Source of the DNA: Phytohabitans maris
GTDB lineage: Bacteria > Actinomycetota > Actinomycetes > Mycobacteriales > Micromonosporaceae
NCBI RefSeq assembly: GCF_031085175.1
Contig: NZ_JAVHUY010000020.1
Location: 1 to 64,000 of the forward strand
Length of the DNA: 64,000 nucleotides
Reading direction: 5' to 3'
Below, one piece after another: positions 1 through 9,119 of the stretch. The first letter of the stretch is position 1; every line of letters begins with the position of its first letter. Both the position numbers and the translations under genes were made by a program. The notes beneath the pieces are model-generated. The model was not told the origin of the DNA. It searched no databases and saw only the letters and a list, made by a program, of their open reading frames with translations.

Positions 1-1
1 G

Positions 2-1024
2 GTCAGCATCCGTGACGTGGCCAGCCACGCCGGGGTATCCGTCGGCACCGTCTCCAACGTCCTCAACCGCCCCGACATCGTCGCCCCCACCACCCGCACC
101 CGCGTCCTGGCCGCCATCACCGAACTCGGCTTCGTCCCCAACGACGCCGCCCGCCAACTACGCCGCGGCAAAGGCCGCACCCTCGGCCTCGTCGTCCTCG
201 ACGTCGCCAACCCCTTCTTCACCGACGTCGCCAAAGGCGTCGAAGACACCACCGGCGCCGCCGGCATGGCCGTCATCTTCTGCAACAGCGACGGCAACCT
301 CACCAAAGAAAACGCCTACCTCGACCTCCTCGAAGAACAACGCGTCCAAGGCGTCCTCATCACCCCCATCCACGACGCCAGCACACGCCTCCACCAACTC
401 CGCGACCGCGGCGTGCTCGTGGTCCTGCTCGACCGGCGGTCGCGGCAGCCCGACATCTGTTCGGTCTCCGTGGACGACCGGCTCGGTGGCGAGCTCGCCA
501 TGCGCCACCTGGTCGAAAGTGGACACCGCCGGATCGCGTTCGTCGGCGGACCACACCGCCTCGAACAAGTCCACGACCGCTACCACGGCGCCATCCAAGC
601 CCTCACCGACGCCGGACTCACCGAAGAAGAACACCTACGCCGGTACGACACACCAGCCCTCACCGTCACCGCCGGACGAGACGCCGCCGCCCGCATCCTC
701 GGCCAACCCAAAAACACCCGCGCCACCGCCATCTTCTGCGCCAACGACCTCCTCGCCCTCGGCGCCCTGCAAGTCCTCACCCGCCAACAAATCCGCGTAC
801 CCCACGACATCGCCCTCGTCGGCTACGACGACATCGAATTCGCCGCCGCCGCAGCCGTACCCCTCTCCTCCGTCCGCCAACCCCGCCAACGCCTCGGCCA
901 AACCGCCGCCGAACTCCTCCTCGACGAAGCCAACAACCCCCAAACCCACCAACACCACCAAGTCATCTTCGAACCCGAACTCGTCGTACGAGAGTCGAGC
1001 CAGCGGATCGTCGCCGAGACGTGA
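2..1024 (+). CDS. LacI-family transcriptional regulator (5' partial)
   Basis: Sugar-responsive DNA-binding repressor. The reading frame is open to the window edge, so the first few residues (normally Met plus one or two) are missing. The visible N-terminus carries the LacI helix-turn-helix with RDVASHAGVSVGTVSNVLN at the very start. A periplasmic-binding-protein-like ligand domain fills the rest, with typical ANPFFTDVAKGVE and GYDDIEFAAA segments. Length (about 340 residues) is normal for the family. The target operon is not visible; it may lie upstream of the window. Codon use is patchy: the ends (about 60-410 and 560-980) are strongly C-ending and A-tolerant, while about 411-540 looks like the rest of the genome. 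Confidence 0.95.
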   Translation, partial: VSIRDVASHAGVSVGTVSNVLNRPDIVAPTTRTRVLAAITELGFVPNDAARQLRRGKGRTLGLVVLDVANPFFTDVAKGVEDTTGAAGMAVIFCNSDGNLTKENAYLDLLEEQRVQGVLITPIHDASTRLHQLRDRGVLVVLLDRRSRQPDICSVSVDDRLGGELAMRHLVESGHRRIAFVGGPHRLEQVHDRYHGAIQALTDAGLTEEEHLRRYDTPALTVTAGRDAAARILGQPKNTRATAIFCANDLLALGALQVLTRQQIRVPHDIALVGYDDIEFAAAAAVPLSSVRQPRQRLGQTAAELLLDEANNPQTHQHHQVIFEPELVVRESSQRIVAET

Positions 1025-1025
1025 G

Positions 1026-1060
1026 CCGGCCGGACGTCCACGACGGGACGGTCCGGCCGG
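1026..1060. terminator. Perfect 10-bp hairpin between convergent genes
   Basis: CCGGCCGGAC at 1026-1035 pairs exactly with GTCCGGCCGG at 1051-1060 around a 15-nt loop. It lies two bases after the LacI stop and just before the stop of the minus-strand gene, so it probably terminates both. Confidence 0.7.
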
Positions 1061-1076
1061 ATCGTTTCACGAGTGG

Positions 1077-1292
1077 TCAGTAGCCCGGCGCCCAGAGAGC
1101 CCAGCCGCCGGTGACCTCGTAGCAGGAGTAGTAGTTCCAGAGCCGGCCGACGCCCTGCTGGCCGACGTGGTGGCAGGACTCCGCGCTGGGGTAGACACCC
1201 ACCACCCCGGCGCTCGCCGGTGCCGCCACCGCGCCCCCGAAGGCCGCCGCGACCACGGCCACGATCGCCAGCCTGTACAGCGCTCGCTTCAT
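1077..1292 (-). CDS. Small secreted protein, unknown function
   Basis: A 71-residue exported protein. The ATG at 1292 is chosen over an in-frame ATG 12 bases upstream because GGGAGA sits just ahead of it. A signal peptide covers about residues 1-28 (basic MKRALYRL, hydrophobic core, then AAPASA with likely cleavage after Ala). The mature part of about 43 residues has two cysteines (ESCHHV and YYSCYE) that could form one disulfide, and a tyrosine/tryptophan-rich end. No catalytic motif is visible. Small Cys-pair proteins of this kind are common in actinobacterial secretomes, and the function is unknown. Confidence 0.7.
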   Translation of the reverse strand: MKRALYRLAIVAVVAAAFGGAVAAPASAGVVGVYPSAESCHHVGQQGVGRLWNYYSCYEVTGGWALWAPGY

Positions 1293-1320
1293 CGTTTCTC
1301 CCATCCAGGAGTTCGCATGG

Positions 1321-1342
1321 ATTAACGTTTAAGGAAGTTAAC
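1321..1342. promoter_or_regulatory. AT-rich inverted repeat upstream of the small secreted gene
   Basis: TTAAC and GTTAA half-sites (1322-1326 and 1337-1341) stand out as an AT-rich spot in very GC-rich DNA, about 30 bases upstream of the minus-strand start at 1292. It could be a promoter or operator; no factor is assigned. Confidence 0.3.
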
Positions 1343-1489
1343 AGATCCAGGCGTACCGCCAGAAGCGAAGCGCGTAAACCCGCAACTGCGTCGCCGTGCG
1401 TACGCCCGATGCCGCTCTGGAGCCGACGCCCCGGACGGCGGCCGGGGACACGATTTCCCTATCGAGGGCGAACGGCAAAGGAGATCGTG

Positions 1490-1762
1490 ATGATGGCAGA
1501 GCTGGCGAGCTACGCGGCGTACGCCCACCCGGGCCCGGGCTGGGACGGCGACGGCTGGGACGGGCCCGGCTGGTGGGTGCTCGTGCCCATCGCCTTCTGG
1601 GTGGTCGTGCTCTCCGCCGTGGGCTACCTGATCTACCGGTTCTCCCCGCGGCGGGCCGCGCGTACGGCGGCCGAGCGCACGCTGGCCGAGCGGTTCGCGC
1701 GTGGCGAGATCGACGCCGAGGAGCTGGAGCAGCGGCGGTCCGTGCTGCGCGGCAAGGGCTGA
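1490..1762 (+). CDS. Small membrane protein with SHOCT domain
   Basis: A 90-residue protein. The start is the first of two adjacent ATGs, preceded by AAAGGAG. After a Gly/Trp/Asp-rich N-terminus there is one transmembrane helix (about residues 28-50, WVLVPIAFWVVVLSAVGYLI). A basic linker follows, then a C-terminal SHOCT motif (about residues 62-87, LAERFARGEIDAEELEQRR). SHOCT segments are short helical modules at protein ends, thought to mediate oligomerisation. The gene stands alone and is followed by its own hairpin terminator. The role is unknown beyond membrane association. Confidence 0.85.
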   Translation: MMAELASYAAYAHPGPGWDGDGWDGPGWWVLVPIAFWVVVLSAVGYLIYRFSPRRAARTAAERTLAERFARGEIDAEELEQRRSVLRGKG

Positions 1763-1775
1763 GCTGCGGGACCAG

Positions 1776-1803
1776 GGGCGGGACGGCACGCGCCGTCCCG
1801 CCC
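1776..1803 (+). terminator. Hairpin terminator after the SHOCT gene
   Basis: GGGCGGGACGGC at 1776-1787 pairs perfectly over 12 bp with GCCGTCCCGCCC at 1792-1803, with a 4-nt loop. There is no strong T-run, as is usual for actinobacteria. Confidence 0.75.
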
Positions 1804-1896
1804 GCGCCCGCGCCGGATGTCCATCTGGCGACATGTCGCCTTTGCGCGCGCACGGAGGTAGTGACCCTCGCGCGCACCCGACCACAGACTCACGCC

Positions 1897-4800
1897 ATGG
1901 TTCGTATCGCGCGCCGGACGCTGGCCACCGTCACCGGGGTCCTGGTCGCTGTCACCTCGCCGGCCGCACTGGCCAGGCCGGTCGCGGCGGCACCACTCGG
2001 GACGCCGGCGGAAGGCGCGGCCACCGCCGCAACGGGGACGTCCCGGGTCACCCTGATCACCGGCGACGTCGTAGACCTCGCACCCGCCGGTGGCGGCCGG
2101 TACGCGGCGTCGGTACGGCCCGGTCCGGGGCGCGAACGGATCACGTTCCACACCGTGGAGGCGGACGGTGGGCTGCGGCTGCTCCCCAGCGACGCCGCGC
2201 CCTACGTCTCCGCCGGCGTGATCGACCCCGACCTCTTCGACATCGAGGAACTCGTCGCCGACGGGTACGCCGACGCGTCGACCGGCAGCCTGCCGCTGAT
2301 CGTCCGGTACGCCGGCGGGCGGGCACCCGCGGTCAGCGCGTTCTCCAGCGCCCGGTCGGTACACCCGCTGCCGAGCGTGGGCGGCGCGGCCGTCGCGGCC
2401 GACAAGGGTTCGCTCGGCGAGCTGTGGCGGTCGGTCACCGCCACGCCCGCCGCGGCCCGGACGCCCACCGCGGCGCTCGGCGGCGGCCTCGCCGGCATCT
2501 GGCTCGACGGCCGGGTGCGCGCCAGCCTCGACCGGAGCGTCCCGCAGATCGGGGCGCCGGCCGCGTGGCAGGCCGGGTACGACGGCAGCGGTGTCGACGT
2601 CGCGGTCCTCGACACCGGTGTCGACGCGGCGCACCCGGACCTGGCCGGCAAGGTCGTGGAGCAGCGAAACTTCAGCGACGCCACCGACGCGACCGACCAC
2701 TTCGGACACGGTACGCACGTCGCGGCCACGATCGCCGGCACCGGCGCGGCCTCCGGCGGCAGCCGCAAGGGCGTGGCCCCCGGCGCCGACCTGCTCGCCG
2801 GAAAGGTGCTCAACGACGCCGGCGTCGGCTACGACTCCTGGATCATCGCCGGGATGGAGTGGGCGGTCGCCCAGGGCGCCGAGGTGGTCAACCTGAGCCT
2901 GGGCGGCGACGCGACCGACGGCACCGACCCACTCAGCGAGGCGGTCAACCGGCTCACCGCCGAGCACGGCACGCTCTTCGTAGTAGCTGCCGGCAACACC
3001 GGCCAGAGCCTGGACGTGGGTACGCCGGCCGCCGCCACCGCCGCGCTCGCCGTGGGCGCGGTGGACCGGGACGAGAGCCTCGCCTACTTCTCGAGCCGGG
3101 GCCCGCGCCTCGGCGACGAGGCGGTGAAGCCCGAGATCACCGCGCCCGGCGTCGGCATCGTCGCCGCCCGGGCCGCCGGCACCGGCCTGGACACGCCGGT
3201 GGACGACAACTACACCGCCGCCTCCGGTACTTCGATGGCCACGCCGCACGTGGCCGGGGCGGCCGCGCTGCTCGCCCAGGCCCGGCCCGGCTGGCAGGCG
3301 GCGCAGCTCAAGGACGCGCTGGTGAGTACCGCTCGGGGCAACCCCGCCATCGCGGTGGACGCGCAGGGCGGCGGCCGGGTCGACGTGGCCCGCGCGGTGA
3401 GCCAGGGCGTGTACGGCACGGCGACCGCCAACCTCGGCGTGCACCGCGAGCCGGCCACCGGTACCCGCGAGCAGAAGCTGCTGTACACGAACGCCACGGC
3501 CGCCCCGGTGACCCTCGACCTCGCGGTCGACGTGGCCGGCTCGACCGCGTTCACGCTCTCCGCCAAGCAGGTCACCGTCCAGCCTGGACAGTCGGCGACC
3601 GTGCCGCTCACGCTGGACGCGGCGAAGCTGAGCCGGGGACGGCACACCGGCCAGGTGACCGCGACCGGGCCCGGCGGGGTGCTGGTGCGCACGGTGGTCG
3701 GCGCGACGCTGGAGCCGCCGATCCACAAGGTCACGTTTCGGGCGGTCGACCGGCGCGGCGAGAAGGCCTCGGTCCCGGTGATCCTGCTCTTCGGCGACGA
3801 GCAGCGCAAGGACCGGTCCGGCTACATCATGCCGTGGGACGAGGGCAAGGCCGTCGAGGTGTACGAGGGTACGTACGTCATGAACGCCCTCGTCGAGGAC
3901 GGCGGCCCCCTCGACGAGCAGGCCACCTTCATCACCAACCCGGAGCTGCGGGTCACCGGTGACCTGGAGATCCTGCTGGACGCGCGGACCGGCACCCCGA
4001 TCCGGATCGAGACGCCGAAGCCGGCCGAGCAGCAGAGCGTCATCAGCTACTACGAGCGGCGGGTACACGCGAACGGGCGATCCACCGCGCACGGCGTCAT
4101 GCACTTCAGCACCGTCCAGCAGGTCAACGTCACGCCGACGAGGCGACCCTCGGCCGGCCAGTACGAGTTCTCCTCCCGCTGGCAACTCGTCGCGCCGATG
4201 GTGCGGATCAAGGTGCCCGGCGTCGCCGGCCCGCTCGACGTCAACCTGCTGCACCGCTCCCCCGTGTACGACGGCACCCGCCGGTACCGCCTCGTGCTCT
4301 TCGACAAAGCGCTCTCCGACAAGGGTTCGGTGCGCGGCGCCGCCGCGCTGATCGTCGGCGCGGAGGACCGGTCGGAGCAGGAGCAGATCGGGGCGGCGGC
4401 CGAGGCGGGCGCGGCGGTGGCCATCATCGTGCGTACCCCGGACATGCCGGCCTGGACCGTCTGGCGGCCGACCGGCGACCGGGAGCCGATCCCCTCGCTG
4501 GTCGTCGCGAACGACGACGGCCAGCGGTTGCTCAAGGCCGCCGCCGGCCGCCCCACCATCGACCTCACCCTCCAGGCCTCCAGCCCCTACCTGTACGACG
4601 TCATCCACGTGGAACGGGGCCGGGTGCCGGAGCGGATCGTGCACCGGGTGACCCGCGACAACACCGTGCGGATCACGTCGGAGTACGGGGAGAACGGCGG
4701 CTTCGGCTGGGCCAAGGAGCAGCGCTTCGGCTGGCGGCCGTGGCAGGAGTACGCCTGGAACGACACGCAGCGGTTCGTACAGACGCCCAAGGTGCGCGAG

Positions 4801-5592
4801 GAGTGGGTGTCGGCGGGTGACTCCGTCTGGCAGCACCGCGTGCACTACTACTACACCTGGGACGACATGAACCCCATCGGCGGAGGAATGACCGAGGTGC
4901 CGCGGAGCTACGCGGCGCGCAGCACGCGAACGGAGGGGTGGTTTACGCCGGTCGTCCGCCCCGCCGCCGTACCGGGCATGGTCTCCGCCCGTACGGCCGA
5001 CACGCTCGCGTTGTGGGTACCCGAGTTCGTCGACGCGACCCGCGGCCACTTCCAGGTGGCCGACGGCGACCCGGTGACCGCCAAGCTGTGGCGGGACGGC
5101 AAGCTCCTCGCCGACCTGCCCGACGCCCGCCGGGACGTGGCGACGAGCGCCGAGCGGGCCGGGTACCGGCTGGAGCTGACCACCGAGCGGAGCGGCGAGG
5201 AGTGGCAGTGGGCCACCCGCACCGAGACGGCGTGGGAGTTTCGCTCCGGGCGCCCGGCGGCCGGGCGCACCGAGCCGCTGCCGCTGCTCCAGATCGGGTA
5301 CGCCGTACCGGCCGACCTCAGCGGCTACGTCTCCGGCCGGCACCCGCACCTGATCGGGCTGACCCTGTGGCACCAGGAAGGGCTGCGCGAGCCGCGCGGC
5401 ACCACGCTGCGGGCCGAGGTGTCGCTCGACGAGGGCGCGACCTGGCTCCGGGTGCCGGTGATCCGGAACGGCGACGGCTACCGCGCCCTGGTACCGGCCG
5501 GCACGGGCAGCGTCTCACTCCGGGTGCACGCCAGCGACGCGGCGGGCAACACGGTGACCCAGACGGTGATCCGCGCCTACGGCCTCCACTAG
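1897..5592 (+). CDS. Secreted S8 family serine peptidase (subtilase), 1231 aa
   Basis: A large exported subtilisin-like protease. The ATG at 1897 opens a clear signal peptide (about residues 1-35); the frame is open further upstream but that part is not protein-like. The catalytic triad is intact: Asp239 in AVLDTGVD, His271 in GHGTHVA and Ser446 in SGTSMATPHVAG, with oxyanion Asn367 in AAGNTG. Residues about 40-190 form the propeptide. The region after 500 is beta-rich, and about residues 805-880 resemble a PA-type protease-associated insert (AALIVGAEDR, then AGAAVAIIV). The architecture matches long Streptomyces/Micromonospora subtilases of 1100-1250 residues. It is monocistronic and ends directly in a palindromic repeat. 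Confidence 0.95.
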   Translation: MVRIARRTLATVTGVLVAVTSPAALARPVAAAPLGTPAEGAATAATGTSRVTLITGDVVDLAPAGGGRYAASVRPGPGRERITFHTVEADGGLRLLPSDAAPYVSAGVIDPDLFDIEELVADGYADASTGSLPLIVRYAGGRAPAVSAFSSARSVHPLPSVGGAAVAADKGSLGELWRSVTATPAAARTPTAALGGGLAGIWLDGRVRASLDRSVPQIGAPAAWQAGYDGSGVDVAVLDTGVDAAHPDLAGKVVEQRNFSDATDATDHFGHGTHVAATIAGTGAASGGSRKGVAPGADLLAGKVLNDAGVGYDSWIIAGMEWAVAQGAEVVNLSLGGDATDGTDPLSEAVNRLTAEHGTLFVVAAGNTGQSLDVGTPAAATAALAVGAVDRDESLAYFSSRGPRLGDEAVKPEITAPGVGIVAARAAGTGLDTPVDDNYTAASGTSMATPHVAGAAALLAQARPGWQAAQLKDALVSTARGNPAIAVDAQGGGRVDVARAVSQGVYGTATANLGVHREPATGTREQKLLYTNATAAPVTLDLAVDVAGSTAFTLSAKQVTVQPGQSATVPLTLDAAKLSRGRHTGQVTATGPGGVLVRTVVGATLEPPIHKVTFRAVDRRGEKASVPVILLFGDEQRKDRSGYIMPWDEGKAVEVYEGTYVMNALVEDGGPLDEQATFITNPELRVTGDLEILLDARTGTPIRIETPKPAEQQSVISYYERRVHANGRSTAHGVMHFSTVQQVNVTPTRRPSAGQYEFSSRWQLVAPMVRIKVPGVAGPLDVNLLHRSPVYDGTRRYRLVLFDKALSDKGSVRGAAALIVGAEDRSEQEQIGAAAEAGAAVAIIVRTPDMPAWTVWRPTGDREPIPSLVVANDDGQRLLKAAAGRPTIDLTLQASSPYLYDVIHVERGRVPERIVHRVTRDNTVRITSEYGENGGFGWAKEQRFGWRPWQEYAWNDTQRFVQTPKVREEWVSAGDSVWQHRVHYYYTWDDMNPIGGGMTEVPRSYAARSTRTEGWFTPVVRPAAVPGMVSARTADTLALWVPEFVDATRGHFQVADGDPVTAKLWRDGKLLADLPDARRDVATSAERAGYRLELTTERSGEEWQWATRTETAWEFRSGRPAAGRTEPLPLLQIGYAVPADLSGYVSGRHPHLIGLTLWHQEGLREPRGTTLRAEVSLDEGATWLRVPVIRNGDGYRALVPAGTGSVSLRVHASDAAGNTVTQTVIRAYGLH

Positions 5593-5593
5593 C

Positions 5594-5653
5594 CCGGTGA
5601 TCGAAGCTCCCGTCAAGTCGCTAGAGCGACGTGGAGGGAGCTTCGATCACCGG
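5594..5653. repeat. Palindromic repeat family A, copy 1 (likely bidirectional terminator)
   Basis: A nearly perfect 60-bp palindrome. The outer arm, CCGGTGATCGAAGCTCCC, is repeated as its reverse complement at 5636-5653, and an inner stem GTCGC-TAGA-GCGAC sits at the centre. It lies between the stops of convergent genes at 5592 and 5661. Related copies are at 11451, 45679 and 58391, all with the same arms and a central CTAG. Confidence 0.85.
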
Positions 5654-5660
5654 CGGGTCG

Positions 5661-6638
5661 CTAGAGCCAGCCGCGCCGGGCGGCTTGGAAGGCCAGGCCG
5701 GGCCGTGTGTCGACGCCGGCGAGCGCCATCAGGCGGTCCAGGCGGCGCTGCACCGTACGGCGGCTCACCCCCATCTGGGAGGCGATCGACTTGTCCGGTA
5801 CGCCGGCCACGAGCAGCGACAGCACGAACCGCTCGGACTCGTCCGGCAGGTCCGGCACCTCGTCCGGCAGCCCGCCGTCGATCCGCACCGGCGTGGCCAC
5901 GTCCCAGTGGCTCTCGAAGAGCGCGATCAGCGCGTCGAGCAGCTGGCTGCGCCCGATGATCGCGGCCGACGGCTCGCCGATGTCACCCTCGTCGCCGCGG
6001 ATGAGCGGGCAGATCGCGGTCGTCCGGTCCGCGACGGCCAGCCGCACCGGCAGCGTACGCAGGCTGCGCGCCTCCTCGCCGCGGCGCACGCCCTCGGCGA
6101 CGTTGGCCTGCATGCCCGGCTCCATCAGCAACGCCCGTTCGTAGATCACCTGGTAGTGGACGCCCCGGTCGAGCGCGTCGAACTCCTCGGTGTTGTCGGC
6201 GCTCTCCATCGCCACCGCGTTCGCCCGGCAGAGCCAGAGCATCTCGGTCCTGGCCGTGTCCTGGAGCCGGCGGATCCGCTCCCGCAGCGCCGCCGCCCCG
6301 ACCACCACCTCCACGAGCTGGTCCGCGTGCCGGCGGCGGGCGCTGGTCAGGTACTCCTCGCTGAGCGCCGCCAGCCCGCGCCGCGCCTCTTCCAGCGACT
6401 CCTGCCGGCGCAGCAGCTCGGTGCCGAGCGCCGGCTCGGGCGGCAGCGGGCGGTACATGTCCGCGCCGTCCGCCGCCACCAACCCCCGGTCACCGAGCCC
6501 TTTCAGCAGCCGCAGCACGTCCTCCGACGCGAGCGACATCCGTTCCGCCACCTCGTCCGCGCGGGCCGTGCCGAGGCGCACCAGCAGCCGGTACGCCCAC
6601 TCCTCCTCCGCCCCGAGCAGAGCCTCCCCGTTTCGCAT
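5661..6638 (-). CDS. LuxR/TrmB-type helix-turn-helix regulator
   Basis: A 325-residue regulator of the actinobacterial type with an N-terminal TrmB-like winged helix (about residues 10-60), a middle PLD-like domain and a C-terminal LuxR-type HTH. The C-terminal HTH is visible at about 268-310 (LLVAGVPDKSIASQMGVSRRTVQRRLDRL, read as two short helices). There is no REC domain, so it is not a classical response regulator. Family members often control adjacent secreted proteases or secondary-metabolite genes. Here it converges on the subtilase and follows the ABC exporter on the same strand, separated by a palindrome. The ligand is unknown. Confidence 0.85.
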   Translation of the reverse strand: MRNGEALLGAEEEWAYRLLVRLGTARADEVAERMSLASEDVLRLLKGLGDRGLVAADGADMYRPLPPEPALGTELLRRQESLEEARRGLAALSEEYLTSARRRHADQLVEVVVGAAALRERIRRLQDTARTEMLWLCRANAVAMESADNTEEFDALDRGVHYQVIYERALLMEPGMQANVAEGVRRGEEARSLRTLPVRLAVADRTTAICPLIRGDEGDIGEPSAAIIGRSQLLDALIALFESHWDVATPVRIDGGLPDEVPDLPDESERFVLSLLVAGVPDKSIASQMGVSRRTVQRRLDRLMALAGVDTRPGLAFQAARRGWL

Positions 6639-6731
6639 GTCTTAACGATGCACCCGACCCCAGAGATTGATCAATGATCGCGTCGGCATCCCCTATCCCG
6701 TGATCTGAGAGAGCCAACCATCGTTTCGGCA

Positions 6732-6779
6732 GATCATGGTATTTAGGTGCCCCGCAGGGGGCACTGGAATACCACGATC
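6732..6779. repeat. Palindromic repeat family B, copy 1
   Basis: A 48-bp inverted repeat. GATCATGGTATTT opens it and AATACCACGATC closes it, with an inner GTGCCCC/GGGGGCAC stem. It lies between two tandem minus-strand genes and should end transcription of the ABC permease. A second copy of identical length is at 36316-36363. Confidence 0.8.
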
Positions 6780-6830
6780 GCCGTACGCCGACCGGGCGTC
6801 GCGGCAGCTGACGATCGTGTCGCAACCCGG

Positions 6831-9119
6831 TCATTCGTTGTGCAGTACCTCGGCGATCGTGACCCGGGCGGCCGACCTCGCCGGCATCAGCGCGCCCACC
6901 GCGGCGATCGCCACGCCGGCCAGGGCGAGCAGGGCCAGTATGGGCAGCTTGTAGACGTCGAGGACGGAGGCGGGGAAGCCGACCTGGGCGGCGTCGGCCA
7001 TCGCCGGCAGCACCACGCGGTGGGCGGCCACGCCGATCGGGATGCCGAGCAGGCCGCCCAGCGCGCCGAGCGCCGCCATCGAGGTCACCACCATCACGAC
7101 GACCTGGCCGGGGGTCATCCCGATCGACTTGAGCATGCCCAGGTCGCGGCGGCGTTCGCGGGTGCTGAGCACGGCCGTGTTGAAGACGCCGAGCGCGGCC
7201 ACCACGGCCAGCATCAGCGTCAGCAACGTGACGGTCACCAGCACGATCCAGACGAACTGCTCCGCGCCCTCGGGCGGCACCGCCACCAGGTTCGGCGCGG
7301 CCTTCGTCACCTCGGCCATGTACGCCTGCGGGTCGGTACCCTCGGCCAGCTGCACCTCGAAGCGGTCGAGGACCGCGTCCGGCGCGACGAGCGCGGCGGT
7401 GGACCAGTCCGCGACGATCGTCTCGGTCTCGTTGTAGAGCACCATGCCGACGATCCGCACCGGTACCGGACCCTGGCCCGCCTCGATCGTGAAGGTGTCC
7501 CCTATGGACAGTCCACGCTGGACGAGAAAGCGCTTGGCCACCGCCACCTCACCCGGCCCGGACGGCCACCGTCCATCGAGGACCTGCTGGCCAAGGGGGC
7601 CGGTGTCTCCCTTGTAGAGCCTCAGCATCGTCTGCTCGTTGTTGCCGACCTGGCGTACCGGCACGTCGGCGCTGCCGAGCACGTAGCGGGTGCCGGGCAC
7701 CGACCGCAGCAGCGCCTCGTCACCCGGCGAGCCGCCACGCGGGCCACCGGCGGGAAACACCTCCACCTGCACCGCACCCGAGCGCGCCTCGGCCCGCTGG
7801 TACCGGTTCAGCGAGTCGCCCAGCCCGATCGCCAGCGTCACGCTCGTCACGCCGAGCACCACCGCGGCCATCGTCAGCGCGCTGCGCGCCGGCCGGGCGA
7901 AGGGCAGGCCGAGGCCGAGGCTCACCGCGCGGGGCAGCCGGGTGCCGCTGAGCCAGCGCTGCGCCCGCAGGCCGCGCCCGGCGTGCTGCGCGCTCCCGGC
8001 GCTGATCGCCTCGGCCGCCGGCAGCCGCCGGGCCCGCAGCGCCGGCACGAGGGCGGAGAGGGCGACCATCAGCGGTACGCCGAGCAGCGCCGCGACGCTC
8101 ACCCAGGCCGGTACGCCGATCCCCGCGCTGCCCAGGTTGCGAAACGCCTGGGACAGCAGCGGCCGGGCCAGCACGTTGCCCAGCACCGTGCCGAGCGCGC
8201 ACCCGGCGACCGCGGGCACCGAGACCATCGTCAGGTACACGACGAGCACCTGGGTCGGGGTGAAGCCGAGCGCCTTGAGCACGCCGATGTGCCGGAAACC
8301 GGCGACCACGGCGCCGCTGACCACGTTCGCCACGATGAGGATCGCGACGGCGAGGCCGAGCAGGCCGAACGCGACCAGGAACGTCACGTACGTCGCCGCC
8401 TCGCGGGCCGCCTCGTTCCGGAGCACCAGGTACGAGGTCGAGCCGAGCCGAGCCTGCGCCGGTACCCCCTTGGTCACCTCGGCCTGGCCCGCCTCGACCT
8501 GCGCGGTGGTGCCCGCGGCGGCGAACCGGTACAGCATCTGGGTCGCCGTCGGTCCCAGCGTGGCCATCTGCTCCGGGCTGACCCAGGCGTCCGCCGAGCG
8601 GCTCATGCTGAACGCCCGCCCGACCACGGTCAGCGTGCCGCCCTCGGGGGTCGTGACCTGGTCGCCGATGCGGAAGAAGAAGCCCTGGCCGACCGGGTTC
8701 TGGTTGACCACGATCTCGCCGGGCGCGGTCGCCCAGCGCCCGTCCCACACGTTGAGGCGGTCCACCGGCCCCTCGGGGTCGGCCCGCCCGACCACGGTGA
8801 GCGGCTGGGCCCGCGGCCGGCCCAGGGCGCCGAGCTCCACCGTGGCCTGCGGGAACGGCCCGGCCACCGCCTCGACCCCGGACCACCCGGCGGCCGCGGT
8901 GAGCTGCGCGTCGGTCGCCTTCGCCCGGTCGTACGTGACGGCGAGGTGCGCGCCGAGCTGCCGGGCGTACGCCTGGTCGAACGGGCCGGACGAGACGGCG
9001 AGCAGCCCGAGCGCCACCACGATCATCGTGGTGGAGACGCCGACGACGATGCCCACGACGGCGGTCTGCAGCCGGCGGCGGCGTACCGCGGCCCGCGCCG
9101 CCAGCCACACGGCGCTCAT
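6831..9119 (-). CDS. ABC transporter permease, FtsX/MacB-like
   Basis: A 762-residue integral membrane protein with two FtsX modules. An N-terminal helix and a large extracellular domain are followed by three helices (about residues 255-385), a second anchor near 420, another extracellular domain, and three C-terminal helices (about 620-755, VIVLVTVTLLTLMLAVVAALG). This layout belongs to type VII (MacB/LolCDE-like) exporters, which use transmembrane conformational change to expel lipids, peptides or antibiotics or to control envelope hydrolases. Its ATG overlaps the ATPase stop by 4 bp, so the two are translationally coupled. Substrate not predictable. Confidence 0.93.
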   Translation of the reverse strand: MSAVWLAARAAVRRRRLQTAVVGIVVGVSTTMIVVALGLLAVSSGPFDQAYARQLGAHLAVTYDRAKATDAQLTAAAGWSGVEAVAGPFPQATVELGALGRPRAQPLTVVGRADPEGPVDRLNVWDGRWATAPGEIVVNQNPVGQGFFFRIGDQVTTPEGGTLTVVGRAFSMSRSADAWVSPEQMATLGPTATQMLYRFAAAGTTAQVEAGQAEVTKGVPAQARLGSTSYLVLRNEAAREAATYVTFLVAFGLLGLAVAILIVANVVSGAVVAGFRHIGVLKALGFTPTQVLVVYLTMVSVPAVAGCALGTVLGNVLARPLLSQAFRNLGSAGIGVPAWVSVAALLGVPLMVALSALVPALRARRLPAAEAISAGSAQHAGRGLRAQRWLSGTRLPRAVSLGLGLPFARPARSALTMAAVVLGVTSVTLAIGLGDSLNRYQRAEARSGAVQVEVFPAGGPRGGSPGDEALLRSVPGTRYVLGSADVPVRQVGNNEQTMLRLYKGDTGPLGQQVLDGRWPSGPGEVAVAKRFLVQRGLSIGDTFTIEAGQGPVPVRIVGMVLYNETETIVADWSTAALVAPDAVLDRFEVQLAEGTDPQAYMAEVTKAAPNLVAVPPEGAEQFVWIVLVTVTLLTLMLAVVAALGVFNTAVLSTRERRRDLGMLKSIGMTPGQVVVMVVTSMAALGALGGLLGIPIGVAAHRVVLPAMADAAQVGFPASVLDVYKLPILALLALAGVAIAAVGALMPARSAARVTIAEVLHNE

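Noticed and set aside
1633-5373. A 1246-codon open frame on the minus strand opposite the subtilase
   Set aside because: It lies wholly opposite a gene with intact triad and signal peptide, and its product is arginine/glycine-rich low-complexity sequence typical of antisense frames in high-GC DNA.
5631-6677. A 348-codon plus-strand frame opposite the LuxR/TrmB regulator
   Set aside because: The product is Arg/His/Gln-rich without motifs, and the minus strand has a clear C-terminal HTH.
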